From the NCBI GenBank assembly GCA_037176845.1, contig JAYKXP010000087.1, positions 62,001-126,000 of the forward strand: a DNA stretch of 64,000 nucleotides, in the 5' to 3' direction. The translations under genes were made by a program, and so were the position numbers. Shown piece by piece: positions 49,860 through 60,700 of this stretch. Position 1 is the first letter of the stretch, and every line of letters begins with the position of its first letter. Under the pieces are notes generated by a model that searched no databases, was not told the origin of the DNA, and saw nothing but the letters and a program-made list of their open reading frames with translations. The stretch is from Paramarasmius palmivorus (Eukaryota > Basidiomycota > Agaricomycetes > Agaricales > Marasmiaceae).

Positions 49860-50393
49860 AGGAGGCACGAGATGCCCAAGTCTTATGCGACTTATGAGCG
49901 TTGTCTTTCCGCTTGTCACCAGCGGCAGGGTTTCAAACGTCCTGAAAGACCAGTCAGCAAGTGGCCGTGAATCATAAGATAAACACTTACATCTTAAAAT
50001 AGAAGACCTTGAATTCTGCTGATGCGGCAGAGGGGATAAGGTGCTCGTCGGCGATATCGGGGATATCCTAGCAGATTTTGACGAGTTTAGACTCGATCTC
50101 TTCTCTGTACCCCTTGACCGTCGACACCTAGTCCTCATTACCATTCAATCCAACTCTTGATCGGGGTTTTCCGCGAAGCATGGCAAGATTAAGAGCAAGT
50201 TGCGCTCAGCGGTGAGTTCTTGGTCTGACGAGGCGAGATGTTGTTACGGAGAAGTTGTATGATAAGAGTCGAGTTCTTGGAGTTCCATTCCCTCTTCTGA
50301 GCGATGAAGCTGGCAATAGCATCATCGGAGGCTTGTGCTTGCCAAGTTGTAGGTACGGTTGGTATCGAGGATCCCGTAGAAAGTTGGTACTGT
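49860..50393 (-). pseudogene. Captured 14-3-3 gene in circularly permuted order
   Basis: Reading down the minus strand: after an acceptor (CTACAG) at 50,394, FYGILDTNRTYNLA and (shifted frame) SDDAIA, then STLIIQLLRNNI. This is the C-terminal part of a 14-3-3 protein (FYYEIL, NLAKQAFDDAIAEL, STLIMQLLRDNLT). Directly after it, at about 50,235, SSDQELTAERNLL begins the N-terminal part, followed by GNED, VKGYREEIESKLVKIC, a TAG, and HLIPSAASAEFKVFYFKM to 49,991. After an intron-like stretch, GDKRKDNAHKS (near 49,900) is the middle part. Normal order is N-middle-C; here it is C-N-middle. Stops and shifts show it is not functional. It would normally be a phosphoserine-binding adaptor. Confidence 0.75.
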
Positions 50394-50672
50394 CTGTAGA
50401 TAATTGATTAGATCCAGTCCTTCAGCGACAGTCACAAGAAGAAACACAAACTTTCATGGCACCCAGGTTCTTGAGCAGAGCTCCTAGTCGAGGTAGTTGC
50501 ACATCTCGCGCTCTGTTTAGTCAATAGGTTTAGATGAAGGGGCTGTTCTTTGATTTGAATGGGATAGACGGTAGTCATGATTATAGATGAGAAGGCTAGA
50601 GCACTTGTTAGATAAACCCCTAGCGCGTATTGCAGAAAGGCTTACCGTTCAAGCATGAAGATTGACCGATAG

Positions 50673-50735
50673 ATGTCTGTTAGCTTCACCGCTAAGGCGG
50701 TTACTAGTCCCTTGAGCCGCGAAGAGGCCAGACAT
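50673..50735 (+). repeat. Structured 63-base motif, copy 1
   Basis: Starts ATGTCTG and ends CAGACAT (outer stem). An inner hairpin CCGC/GCGG is extended by A-T at 50,688-50,701. The linkers GTTAGCTTCACC, GGTTACTAGTC and AGAGGCCAGACA are shared with the other two copies. See the findings for the compensatory changes. Confidence 0.85.
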
Positions 50736-50881
50736 ATTCAAGGGGTAAGTGTAGCATGGCGGTGGGTGACACAGAGCATTCGTCGAATTGGAAAAATGTT
50801 CAGGGCCAGTCACCAAACATGGTTCCAAAAGTATCAAGAAATTAAATACAACGATTCGCTGCTAAATGTTTCTATTGATGA

Positions 50882-51502
50882 CTAGTTGCCACCCCGACCA
50901 CTTGCACCCCTTCCCCGACCACGAGAAACAAATAGTCCTCTACGAGAAACAAATACTCCTCTACGAGAATTACTTCTTTGACCACGACTGCCAGCAAGTC
51001 CTCTACCTTGACCGCGAATCCCAGCTCGTCCTCCACCTTGACCGCGAATCCCAGCACGTCCTCCACCTTGACCACGACTGCCCAAATGACCACCAGTTCC
51101 ACGACCACCAGCTTGACCAGGTAGAGCTGTTGCTCGAACAGGAAGAGCTGTTGCTCGAACAGGAAGAGCTGTTGCTCGCGCAGGAAGAGCTATGGCTCGA
51201 GCAGGAGCACCCCTGTGAATCCGAGCAAGTGTATGTCCACGAGCTAATCCACGAACAGCTCCAGCTCGACTTCCTCGAAGAACACCATCTACTCGGTGGA
51301 GTTCTGTTCCGTCAGAAAACAATGGGTGCGATGTTCGCTCAGAAAAAGGATTGCGATTTATCCATGGGTGGAAATCGGCTGAGGCTACAGGGGCTGTGTT
51401 GCTTTCGATAGAAGTATCGGCGTCAGCGTTGTTAATATCAGCCATTCCTGTATCTAAAAGATGAGCAAAGATCAACGGATAGCCAGACGAAAGTACCTGC
51501 AA
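50882..51502 (-). CDS. RGG/glycine-arginine repeat protein ORF
   Basis: 206 codons, open throughout. A likely internal start (MADINNADADTSIES) precedes a short non-repetitive part (WINRNPFSERTSHPLF). Then come alanine/arginine repeats (LPVRATA units, 21 bases each) and GQGGGRAGIR units (30 bases each), ending SRGRGRGASGRGGN. RGG-type tails usually bind RNA. The repeat units are multiples of three, so the opposite strand is also open (50,866-51,411), and coding strand choice rests on composition only. It lies between motif copies 1 and 2. Whether it is expressed is unknown. Confidence 0.4.
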   Translation of the reverse strand: MQVLSSGYPLIFAHLLDTGMADINNADADTSIESNTAPVASADFHPWINRNPFSERTSHPLFSDGTELHRVDGVLRGSRAGAVRGLARGHTLARIHRGAPARAIALPARATALPVRATALPVRATALPGQAGGRGTGGHLGSRGQGGGRAGIRGQGGGRAGIRGQGRGLAGSRGQRSNSRRGVFVSRRGLFVSRGRGRGASGRGGN

Positions 51503-51738
51503 CGTTGCTTGTCATTGATGGGGGTGGCAGGTAGGTTAACCCGTTATCAATGCCATTTAAGTGTTCTATACCTAAAACCCTGAACGGTAACCGACAAGCC
51601 ATGATGTAAACGATGCGGCATTGAAGAAAACTCATGCTGATGTTGTTCCCGATTTCGCGAGACCTAAAATCATGAATTAGCCCACAAGAGTACGTCAAAG
51701 ATGCGAAGATACGAACACATGGTACGAAGAGTAAAGTA

Positions 51739-51801
51739 ATGTCTGTTAGCTTCACCGTCAAGACGGTTACTAGTCCCTTGAGCCGCGTAGAGGCCAGACA
51801 T
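51739..51801 (+). repeat. Structured 63-base motif, copy 2
   Basis: Same layout as copy 1. The inner hairpin is CCGT/ACGG and the outer stem ATGTCTG/CAGACAT. Direct orientation relative to copy 1, which lies 1,066 bases to the left; the RGG-repeat ORF lies between them. Confidence 0.85.
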
Positions 51802-51928
51802 TGTTCAAGGGTTGTGTTGAGGAATAATTCTAATTATAGGATTGCGCATTATATTCATCTATATTGCAGTTTATAAGACTTAGAGCTAACATTACAATGT
51901 TCTATACGCTAGCAATACAGTATTAATT

Positions 51929-54900
51929 CTATGAAGTTCGACGTTTCTTAATACTCTTACGCTGCACTCCTGTACGTTCCTTTACCTCCTGCGCCTCCTT
52001 TTCCACCCGAGTGAAAATATGTTTCCCAAGCTCAATCTGACACGCATCTCTAGATCGCAACTCGTATTGTACATCTGGATTGAGTGCTCCTGTTTCGACG
52101 TTGACAGAACAACACGCGAATACGGCCTCGCTTTGACCCATCAACGTTGGGGGAACAGTAGCGATGCGGACAGCATATTCTCCTGCATAATTACCCCTCA
52201 GCACATATAAGGCCTTCTTCGTTTTTGTGGTAATCCCCCGAGTCTCGATTTTCATGGTATTAGGCATGATGCGGTCGTGTCTCTCGTGCTTGTAAAAAAT
52301 GCAGCGATCTCCGAGTTCGGTATAGCCCACCTTAACGATCTTTTCCTGACCCTTGAATGTGTATTCGAGCTGGTCGTCTTGGCCAAAGAGCTGTACACAA
52401 AACAATTGTCTTGCCGGTTTCCCTTGAAGCTCGTAAAGCCAACGCTGGCTTGGATGAGCATCATCAGACCACATCTTGCGACACTGGATATTGATGGGAG
52501 ATTCGAGAAACTTCAGCATTTTTTCGATGCTTTCTTGAGTGACTACTGGCAATGGTACGGTCACTGGCTGTTCGGATGGTACGGTCGCTGGCTGTTCGAA
52601 TGCATCTGATAGCTGTACATGTCGCGGATTGTCACTGATGACCCTATCTCTGAGACCTTGATCGTTGGCGACGTCGTCAAAAGCTCTGTCTCTTTGGCAG
52701 GTCCAGGACGAAACTGGGGTCTTGGACAAACCAGGGATGTAAGAATCTTTAGGGAGGTAACGAGACGACGACGAAGGGCCGTAATATGTCGTAGGGTTGT
52801 ACTTTGGATGAAAGTATCCAACTCGAACCACAAACGGTGGTCTGGGCGCTTCAACGACATGTAGGGGCATCTTCGTTCTAAGTCAAGTTGATCAGTATCT
52901 GCTATGTGGCGGGAAACAATCACGTACCCAAAGTCGAGGACATGGTCATAGTCCACCTCGAACCTTCCCCCTACAGACCCATGCGCAGTCCATTCCACTT
53001 GAACCGATAAACCACTGGCCGTTTCGCACCCGTATCTGACATCTGTGACCCGAGCTCTACCTCTAATACCGTTGGCAAAGAGGTCGACCTCCCTGTACAT
53101 CCAAGGAATCTCAGAGGTGCGGCTATTGCGTATCTCTCGGTCGATCTGAGTTGGTGTGAGTAATCCGGGGTGTTTTTCCGCCAACAAACGTTGGACGTCT
53201 GCTGAGTTCTCCTTGAGGTGCGTTGTCCGATAGTCAGCAGCTTCCATCCAAGGAATGTTGGGCTGGGGTCGAGAAAAGATGCTGCGCTGTGGTGGGGTGT
53301 ACTGGACCAGAAAGTTCGGCTCCACCAACACCTCAACATGATCTCTCTCATTCAGAGTACCGTAGCTGCGTTCAACATTGGAGTCGTTCCTGGTGTGGAC
53401 GAGAGTTTGTTCATGTCCACCACCATGGTACTCTCCCTGCCCTAGCACGAAACCATCCCATCCATGGATTGTATGCTGCACTAAATCACCAGTTTTCCAA
53501 GACTTTTGAACACCCCAGCCGACATGCCTTCGAATCTTCTCCTGGTCCAAGGTGTGCAGTCCATCTTGTTCCACTGCTACAACATCTCCCATGATACCAG
53601 ATGACTTGGTTACGACCCTATCACCCACTTGAAACTCCCAGCCAGACACACGGGGAAAGTACTCGTTGAGAAGAGGGTGTTTGGAAGAGAAGAAGAGTAG
53701 GCCTTCCCGTGGTGTAAGTGGACGATGGAGAGGTTTAACGAATTCGGTGGAGATTTTTTCGACACGAAGACCATGTTCGACATCGTATCTGCAAGAGGAC
53801 AGGAACTCTGTATTCAGAGTCTCCGGATCGTAAAGGCATTGGATAACTTCGCTATGCAAGTCAACCTGGCAAGCTTGGTGCAGCCGTATTGCCTTCGCCA
53901 GCACACGGGGAAGCATCAACACCTTGATTTCCTTACGCCCAGAGGATATGATCAATGCAGCATCGCCATGATAATGCCTCAGGCTATCGCATCGTTTGAG
54001 TATCTCCGGTGGTATCGCTGGCTTGTGGCGCTTGGATGAAGTGAAGGGTTTATCGGTGCGTGGTTCTGGTTCTGGCGTAGCTGACTCTTTTGAAGAGTGA
54101 CTGGCTAGTTCGTCTTGTGATATGAGCCATTCAGGATCAAGGAGGTCAGGTTGGGATGGGGGTGGAGGTGTTTGGTACCGACGTTCGTCCTTTTTCGGTG
54201 CATGAGGTGGGTCGGTATATAGCCATACCCAGCTACCAACCGAATGCTCAAAGGACGTCCTCTCGAAGTTCTGGATGAGCAGGTCTAAGGACAAGGGTGC
54301 TTCGAATACGTCCATCTGGACCATCTTGATACCATTCGGACCAGCTGGGTTCCGAACGACGTGAGGACACATTCTAAAGGCCACCGCTGTCAGCCCAGGT
54401 TTCTGGGTTTCTACGTAAAGAAAGTTGTCCTTTGCTCGTCTGGAGTATATCTTGACGTCGCAATCAGCTGGCCGCTTGTCCTTGAAGGTCTTACAGAAAT
54501 CCTTCCACCAACGAATCACATCGCGCTGGCGTCTGTGCTAGATGGTGGTCAGTTGTGAATTAGGACCAGTGTTTTTCACGACTTACATGGACATAGAGCA
54601 GCCATATTGACCGTAACCCAAGTTGGTGGCGCTTTTTCTCTCTACGCTCTATGCTCTCTTTGTTTTCGTCGCCATAGAGTGCCAACATCACCTTGGATGC
54701 ATACTGAAATGTCCTCTTGTCGGATGTGCCTTTTGCAAAGTCTAAAATGCTTGTATCGATGTCGGGTTGTGATAATTCGTCCTCGTGTAACTCTGTCCTC
54801 ATCGAAATAGCGTGATAATTGATTGGAGGGCCTCTAACCTCTTCATCCTCGTCATCTCTAGCAATAAAATCACCTATTCAAAGGATTAGCATGAGCAGCA

Positions 54901-55524
54901 GATAGAATGTCAGAACATACCCAAGTCATCCTCGTCTTCCTCATCCTCTTCGTCATGGCTAACCTCTGCTTCGAGATCTAAGAATCCCGACACCCCATCC
55001 ACATCCCTTCCATTGCGCTTTCGCTTCTTTGACATTCGCTGAGAGGGTGATGCTTCTTCACCTGCTGACTCTGCGACAGGTTCGTGTCCATTTCCCGAAT
55101 ATCCTCCAGAAGATATCTTATCCGCATTCATTGGCCCCTCAGGCTCTGTTAAATGCGGAGGCGGATGTGGAGAATGTGAGGGAAGGCGAGTCGAATGAGT
55201 TGAGGGAATCTCGACATCCTGCATTGGCTGACTGCAAGATGGAGACTCATCCTCGATACGTTGAGGGCTTCTAATGTATTCTGGTGTTTTGACGGTCATT
55301 GACACGTCTGAAGGACGGAATGGACGTGGTGAAATGGATTTGAATGGGTAGGTTTCGCCTTCGATATACTCTGGCGTTTGCACCCCTTGAAAACGTGTAG
55401 ATTCTAGCTCTGCGACCGTTATCTCTCCGCAAGTCGTGCTGTTACTCGTCTCGCCTCCGGTGTGAGCATTCCCATTGCACTCGTATTCGTGTATCGTGTT
55501 CTGGCTATAGCCATCCAAAGTCAT
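51929..55524 (-). CDS. Spt5-like transcription elongation factor (transposon cargo)
   Basis: Four exons (55,524-54,921; 54,873-54,587; 54,537-52,928; 52,877-51,929) with canonical introns of 47, 49 and 50 bases sum to 3,450 bases, 1,149 residues plus stop, with no internal stop. The N-terminus ends in a basic KKRKRN, GFLDLEAEV and a long acidic run, as in Spt5. Residues about 300-390 (WWKDFCKTF, NFLYVETQKPG, VQMDVFEAPLSL) fit an NGN-like domain. Around 600-670 two KOW-like segments occur (FQVGDRVVTKSSGIMGDVV; GDLVQHTIHGWDGFVLGQ). The usual C-terminal CTR repeats are not evident; the tail is basic (RKSIKKRRTS). Spt5 with Spt4 clamps RNA polymerase II in the nucleus. It is strongly diverged, so it is unlikely to be the host housekeeping copy. 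Confidence 0.65.
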
Positions 55525-56913
55525 CGTATTTTCTTGCTGTGCATGTAATTGATGAGTCGAGCTAAATTGTTTCGTTCTCCTGGGTGGGTTCGAGATACAC
55601 CCTGCCCTATCCTAGCAAAAAAACGTGCTTCAGCATCCAAGCTCATCATTTCATTCGAGGTAGAAGAAGACGAATGTTTTTCATGAACTTAGAGTTCAAA
55701 TTGTTTGATTATGGTTTAATCTTTTATTTCATTATGTTTAATCTACTCTAATCTACGAATGAAAAGAAACCTTATTACCTTGGGGCCAAAATACCCAACG
55801 TAGAGTCGTAGACGCTAGCCTGCGGCAGTGGTTTGATGCAAGGAGCGTTGTTACGTACCCTTGTCCAGAACGCCGAGGCATGAGGCATGACATGAGGCCT
55901 CACTTAGGGAGGAAACTGCTCACGTGTGCAGTTTCCCGGCTAACTTGCAAGCAAAATCGTGTGACAAGTTAGCGCTCTGAGCGGACTTTGAAACCATTTG
56001 CTCCTTGTCTGCTACACCCATCATCTGTCCCTCTGCCAGTGCCCCGTCCCTTCGTAGTACAATAATTCATTCATGTATATTAGTAGCGTTCATAAATTAA
56101 CAGTAGAGTACTAATCGTAATACAAACCATACAAGAATTAAGGAAACTAACTACTGAGATACTGTAAGGAAAGGGATGGTCATCCCATCTTATTTTTTCC
56201 GCATGAAAACAATGCGCCGCTTACTGATACCGTTCGTAGAAACGATGTTCAGACGCCCTCGTTGCTGGATTCGGTGTATCGGAAGTCAAAGGAACCATGA
56301 AATGGAAGATATCATATCGTGGAGTCATAGTTGCCTCTGGCGAGCAACGTGTAGCGGGATTAGGAAGGTCGGATAGCGATGGCACCATGGCCATGAGCCG
56401 CAGTGAGTAACAGACCCTTTTTTTTGGTCGTTTGACTCACCTCCGTGTTTTCGATAGATCTCATTGATGGGGAAGATATGTCGTACTTAGCGATACTCTT
56501 TTTGCGGTAGTATCTCAATGTCGCGTATCATTGCAGGTACAGACCTTCGGTCGCGCACGTAACAGGCCTGAACGCGTTCTCCACAGCAATGGCTGCTATG
56601 TCCATATCCGTGAACCGATCATAACAACGTCCTATGCTAAGTCCTAATCCGAATTTCCTTGTTAATGGTAATTATTTCACTGATCCGATTGGTTCTGACA
56701 AACGAATACCTTTACCACTTCGTCCACTTCGATGGAAGCGATGTGATCCCAGTCTGTCGGGTATTAACTCTTTCTTTCCAGCACGTCCCAATCGCCTACC
56801 GAATCGGAATTTGCAGCACAAACACTCACTCTTTCGTTCCAGCATCTCCAGTCGCCTACCGGCATTTGTCGCGTATAAATAGCAGGTGTTGCACTCACTG
56901 GCCCAGCATCCTG
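55525..56913. other. Non-coding stretch upstream of the Spt5-like gene
   Basis: About 1.4 kb without a recognised gene. It should contain the minus-strand promoter of the Spt5-like gene (a CCTATCC block near 55,605 and an AT-rich stretch at 55,690-55,770) and the plus-strand promoter of the small gene at 56,914. Short open frames at 56,634-56,880 resemble nothing known. Confidence 0.4.
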
Positions 56914-57282
56914 ATGGCCATGGCCAAGTACCGCTATCAACGAGGAAAAAAGCTGAGAGTCCGCCTCAAAGTTGGTAAAAGGCTTCGGAAAATCCCCGAA
57001 AACCCATTATTGTTCCCTGGTTAGTTGCACATCTTCTTTCCAATCGCGTCGTCGTTAATAAGCTTGTAGACCGGCTGGGTCTTCCAGTACCATCAAGAGT
57101 TGGTCGTGGTACGGCCTGGCTCGCTTATAATTTTTGGGCAAAGTGAGTTCAGGGTCTTTCTTCACGTAAAATCGTCCTCAACGGTCATTAGCTTGTCCGT
57201 TAAACCCAGCAAGAAGCTTGCGCTCCAGTGGGAGCATTTTGTCTGCTCAATGATGGCGGCGATTTATATCGATACGCATTGA
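56914..57282 (+). CDS. Small basic protein of unknown function (89 residues)
   Basis: Three exons (56,914-57,019; 57,070-57,142; 57,192-57,282) with GT-AG introns of 50 and 49 bases join to 90 codons including the stop. The N-terminal third is very basic (KYRYQRGKKLRVRLKVGKRL), followed by PENPLLFPDRLGLPVPSRVG and WLAYNFWANLSV. An in-frame join of three exons by short canonical introns supports a real gene. The stop falls about 60 bases before motif copy 3. I do not recognise the family; a longer 5' part is possible. Confidence 0.45.
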
Positions 57283-57340
57283 TTGTTATACGTTGAATGA
57301 ATATCCATTTATGAGTTAGTAGATGTAGTACCTCCCGATC

Positions 57341-57401
57341 GTGTCTGGCCTCTTCGTGGCTCGGGAGACTAGTAACCCATTTGGGTGAAGCTAACAGACA
57401 C
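57341..57401 (-). repeat. Structured 61-base motif, copy 3 (inverted)
   Basis: Reads GTGTCTG...CAGACAC on the minus strand with inner hairpin CCCA/TGGG. It is inverted relative to copies 1 and 2, so copies 2 and 3 bracket the Spt5-like gene and the small gene as an inverted pair. Confidence 0.85.
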
Positions 57402-57791
57402 ATGAAAGGTTTCCGAAACGATTCCCAACGTGTTTCCAATGTCCGTCGCGTACTCCTTATGTCACAAATATTGTTTGACTAGTTTTTAGAATTTTTGTAT
57501 CTATTCATCGATATACCCAACCTAGTAACCCTGAATGGCGTCTCGAATACGTGTCGTTCTCATGTCATTGCCCCCGGTACGGAATTAAAACTTTTCACGT
57601 CTGAATCTCATTGACATTTCCTTTCAGAGTGAATGTGGGTGGAACGTGTACCAACAGCCTTAGATTAGCACCTTCGCTTTGGTACGTCTTCCAGAAATCG
57701 ATTCAAACAGCCTTGGCTTACGTCGTTGTTCATTACAGGATATAAGAACAGGATTACTCCACGAAATCACCACTTCAACTTGCGCAGAAAC

Positions 57792-60700
57792 ATGGCTGGA
57801 CCCAAGAAGAAGGCAAACAGGAGAGGTATGCATGATGTCTCTGTGTCGTCTTCTGGTACTAATGTGTTCGTTACAGTAAAAGATACGAACCCTTCAGCAA
57901 CAACAACGAATGCGAATCCCCCAGCAACAACAGTTCATGTGATGCTTGAGCCTCAAGATACGGCTTTGGAAGATCCTGCACGGCCGCCTAGTAACTCTCA
58001 GACTGGTGCGTCATGTCCATATATTCAATAACTTCATGGTTGCTAACACGCCTGTTTAGTTCCTGTATTGGCCGCTCCTAGCGCTGCTCAAGAACTCTCT
58101 GTAGCCAACAATGGTGTGTCTCACTTATGCCTTTCTCAACTCCAGTCTCATCCAGTTAGAAGACACTCGTGGACGGTCACCAGTTACTACACAACGTGTT
58201 ACTCGTTCCTCGACTCGTACACGAACGCCAAGCAAGCCTCCAGTGCCTCAAACCGTGACCCCCCAACCTACAGGCAATCCTCGACGTCGGCGCTCCAAGA
58301 AGAAGGATGGCGGGCAAGGTACAGAGGATGAAGTTCAAGGAGTTAGTGCACAACCTCTCTGTGAGTTCTAGTTCTTTTAGTATCTGTACCTATACCTGAT
58401 CTCTATCGACAGACGCGGACGACCCTCAAGAAGCTGCGTTTTTCAATCACCCGATTGCTCAGTCGACGCCATTGGTTTCCGCAATGCGAAGGGCTGGATC
58501 TCGAAGCCGTGAACGCACCAATGTTCGCTTTGATGTCTCTTCTTCGGGAGAGTACATCAATGTTGATCACATCTCTATCAATACGGATGACGACATATCT
58601 ACATCCCTCTCGGTTGCAGCTGTGCCAGCCAGGAACCGCGCTAACAAGAACATGGGAAGTAAGTTGTCGACTTCCCTTCAAACCTTCGTAATGCTCACCG
58701 CGTTTATCTCAGAGGCCGTAGACAAGCTTAACAGGGCCAAAACTCGAGGCCGCAAGAACACTTCGCGTCGGGACAGTATCTCACGTCGCCAGCGAGACTT
58801 TGACGCCGCTGTCCAGAGGCCTGTCGTCGACTTCACCACCTCGCCGCCAACAAGGAAGGCTGGCACTGGGGCACAGCGCTCCAAGCGCGCCGCTGACGTT
58901 CATGAATTCTTCACCTATGAAGGTGGCTACTACAGATGTAAGTATTGCTTACGGTAAGTTTCATTCCTGCTTGGTGTGACGTGCTATTGATCAGATCTAC
59001 AAATAGGAAAAGGGAAGAGTCGGCGATCCCAGAAGCCATCCATGTTCACCCATATTCACCTGGCACCGGCAACACAAACATGCGAAGGCATTTAGTTGGT
59101 GCACATTTTCCTGAATGGATAGACGACTGCGACGCTCGCGGTATCCCAGTAACTGCTGATTGCGCCATCGAAAAAGCCAAACTATATCGAGATCAACACG
59201 ATCGCCCAGATCCCACTGTTGCCCTCGAGTTCGCTGCATTCAGTATAGAAGGCTTAGTCGATTGTTTGATGGAGCTAATCGTCAAGGATGACCTCGTAAG
59301 TTTATATGCTCCCCACTCTGTTTGACAACGTTCAATACTCACCTCCAATCTTAGCCGATCAGTTTTGTTGAGTCGGAAAGTTTTGTCCGGCTGATACTCT
59401 ACCTGAAACGAGACCTTCGAGAGAAAGATATACTCGGGCGCACGACGATGAGGAAGGTCATCATCCAAGCGTGGTACCTTCACATGCACGAACTCGCCAA
59501 AGAATTTCAGGTCAGTTCTACCTTTTCCCCCAATATGGGCTGTTGTATTGATTTACTCCTACTAGAATGCGATCAGCAGAATATCCTTTACGACTGATTG
59601 CTGGACAGACTCCACTCTTTATCCCTTCCTTGCCCTCACTGCCCACTGGGTGTCTGAAACCTTGGTTACTGAGAAGGCGTCGAACGGCACTGTAACAACT
59701 CGCAGCGTCTTGAAGATGCGCTCAGAGGTAATAGGCTTCCATGAGGTTCCAGTGTCACACACTGGTGTGCATCTCGCGCAGGCCATTAAGTACCTACTTC
59801 GTAGGCTTGGTATCGAGAAGGATGTGCGTATGCACCGTACACACCATTCAGATTGACTAACAATTGGCATTACTAGGTCGGCTATTTCACGACCGATAAC
59901 GCTTCTAACAATGACACTATGCTCGAACATCTTGCTTCACACTTTAAGGCTATTGATGTCCAGTTTCACGCACATAAAAGTCACATGCGGTACGTCCAGT
60001 TGTTGCCGTAGTCGTACCTAAACCTGAACCTGTCTTTAGGTGCTTCGCACACATTCTCCATCTGGCGGTGACACCTATACTGGAAGAGATGGATAATGTA
60101 GATATTGCATCTTTGGTCGCCGCTGAAGAGGGGGAGACAGTCCGGTCAGAAGAAGGAATTCTCACAAGAACTCGAGGCATGGTTCGCGAGGTGTGTTCCT
60201 TATCTCTCGGTTCAAATAATAAGTCTGATCATGCTGGCAGTGTCGCGCTTCTAGTCAGAGACGAGTCACCTTCGAAGAGATGGTCAAGGCTGCGAGGAAG
60301 GGAAGGGAACTCTTACTGACAAGGGATATCCCTAATCGTTGGAGTTCCGCACATTTAATGGTCCACAGGGCCGTGATACTACGTCCAGTAAATGTTCAAT
60401 AATATTCCCCAGTAGTACGTGCTAAACTTTGCTCAGCAATTAGATGCGTTCCGTGTGCATTCCGCTCATGGAAATGACATGACGCCGCACATCTTAAACA
60501 AGTACGAGTTCAGAGGCTTGATACAGTGCGAGGAGATCCTTAGGGTAAGTCATAATCAACACTCGCCCTTTACTCGTTCATCATTCTTTACAGGTACCTC
60601 ACGCATTCCAACATTTCCTATCCCAGGAAGATACACCATGCCTTGCCTATGCCATCCCTGCATTCTACGCTGTCGTCGACCAATGGATCGCACTCCAGAC

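Noticed and set aside
50240..50400. Copia-type gag fragment (a TWQAQASDDAIASF-like frame)
   Set aside because: The neighbouring frame gives FYGILDTNRTYNLA and STLIIQLLRNNI, which fit the C-terminal helices of 14-3-3 much better and agree with the adjacent 14-3-3 N-terminal part.
50866..51411. Plus-strand acidic coiled-coil protein gene
   Set aside because: It lies wholly inside the minus-strand repeat ORF and is open because the tandem units are multiples of three. Kept only as a finding.
57341..57401. Hammerhead ribozyme
   Set aside because: On the strand reading ACTAGTAACC...GGTGAAGC the layout is reminiscent, but the required CUGANGA and GAAA core bases are not met in any of the three copies.
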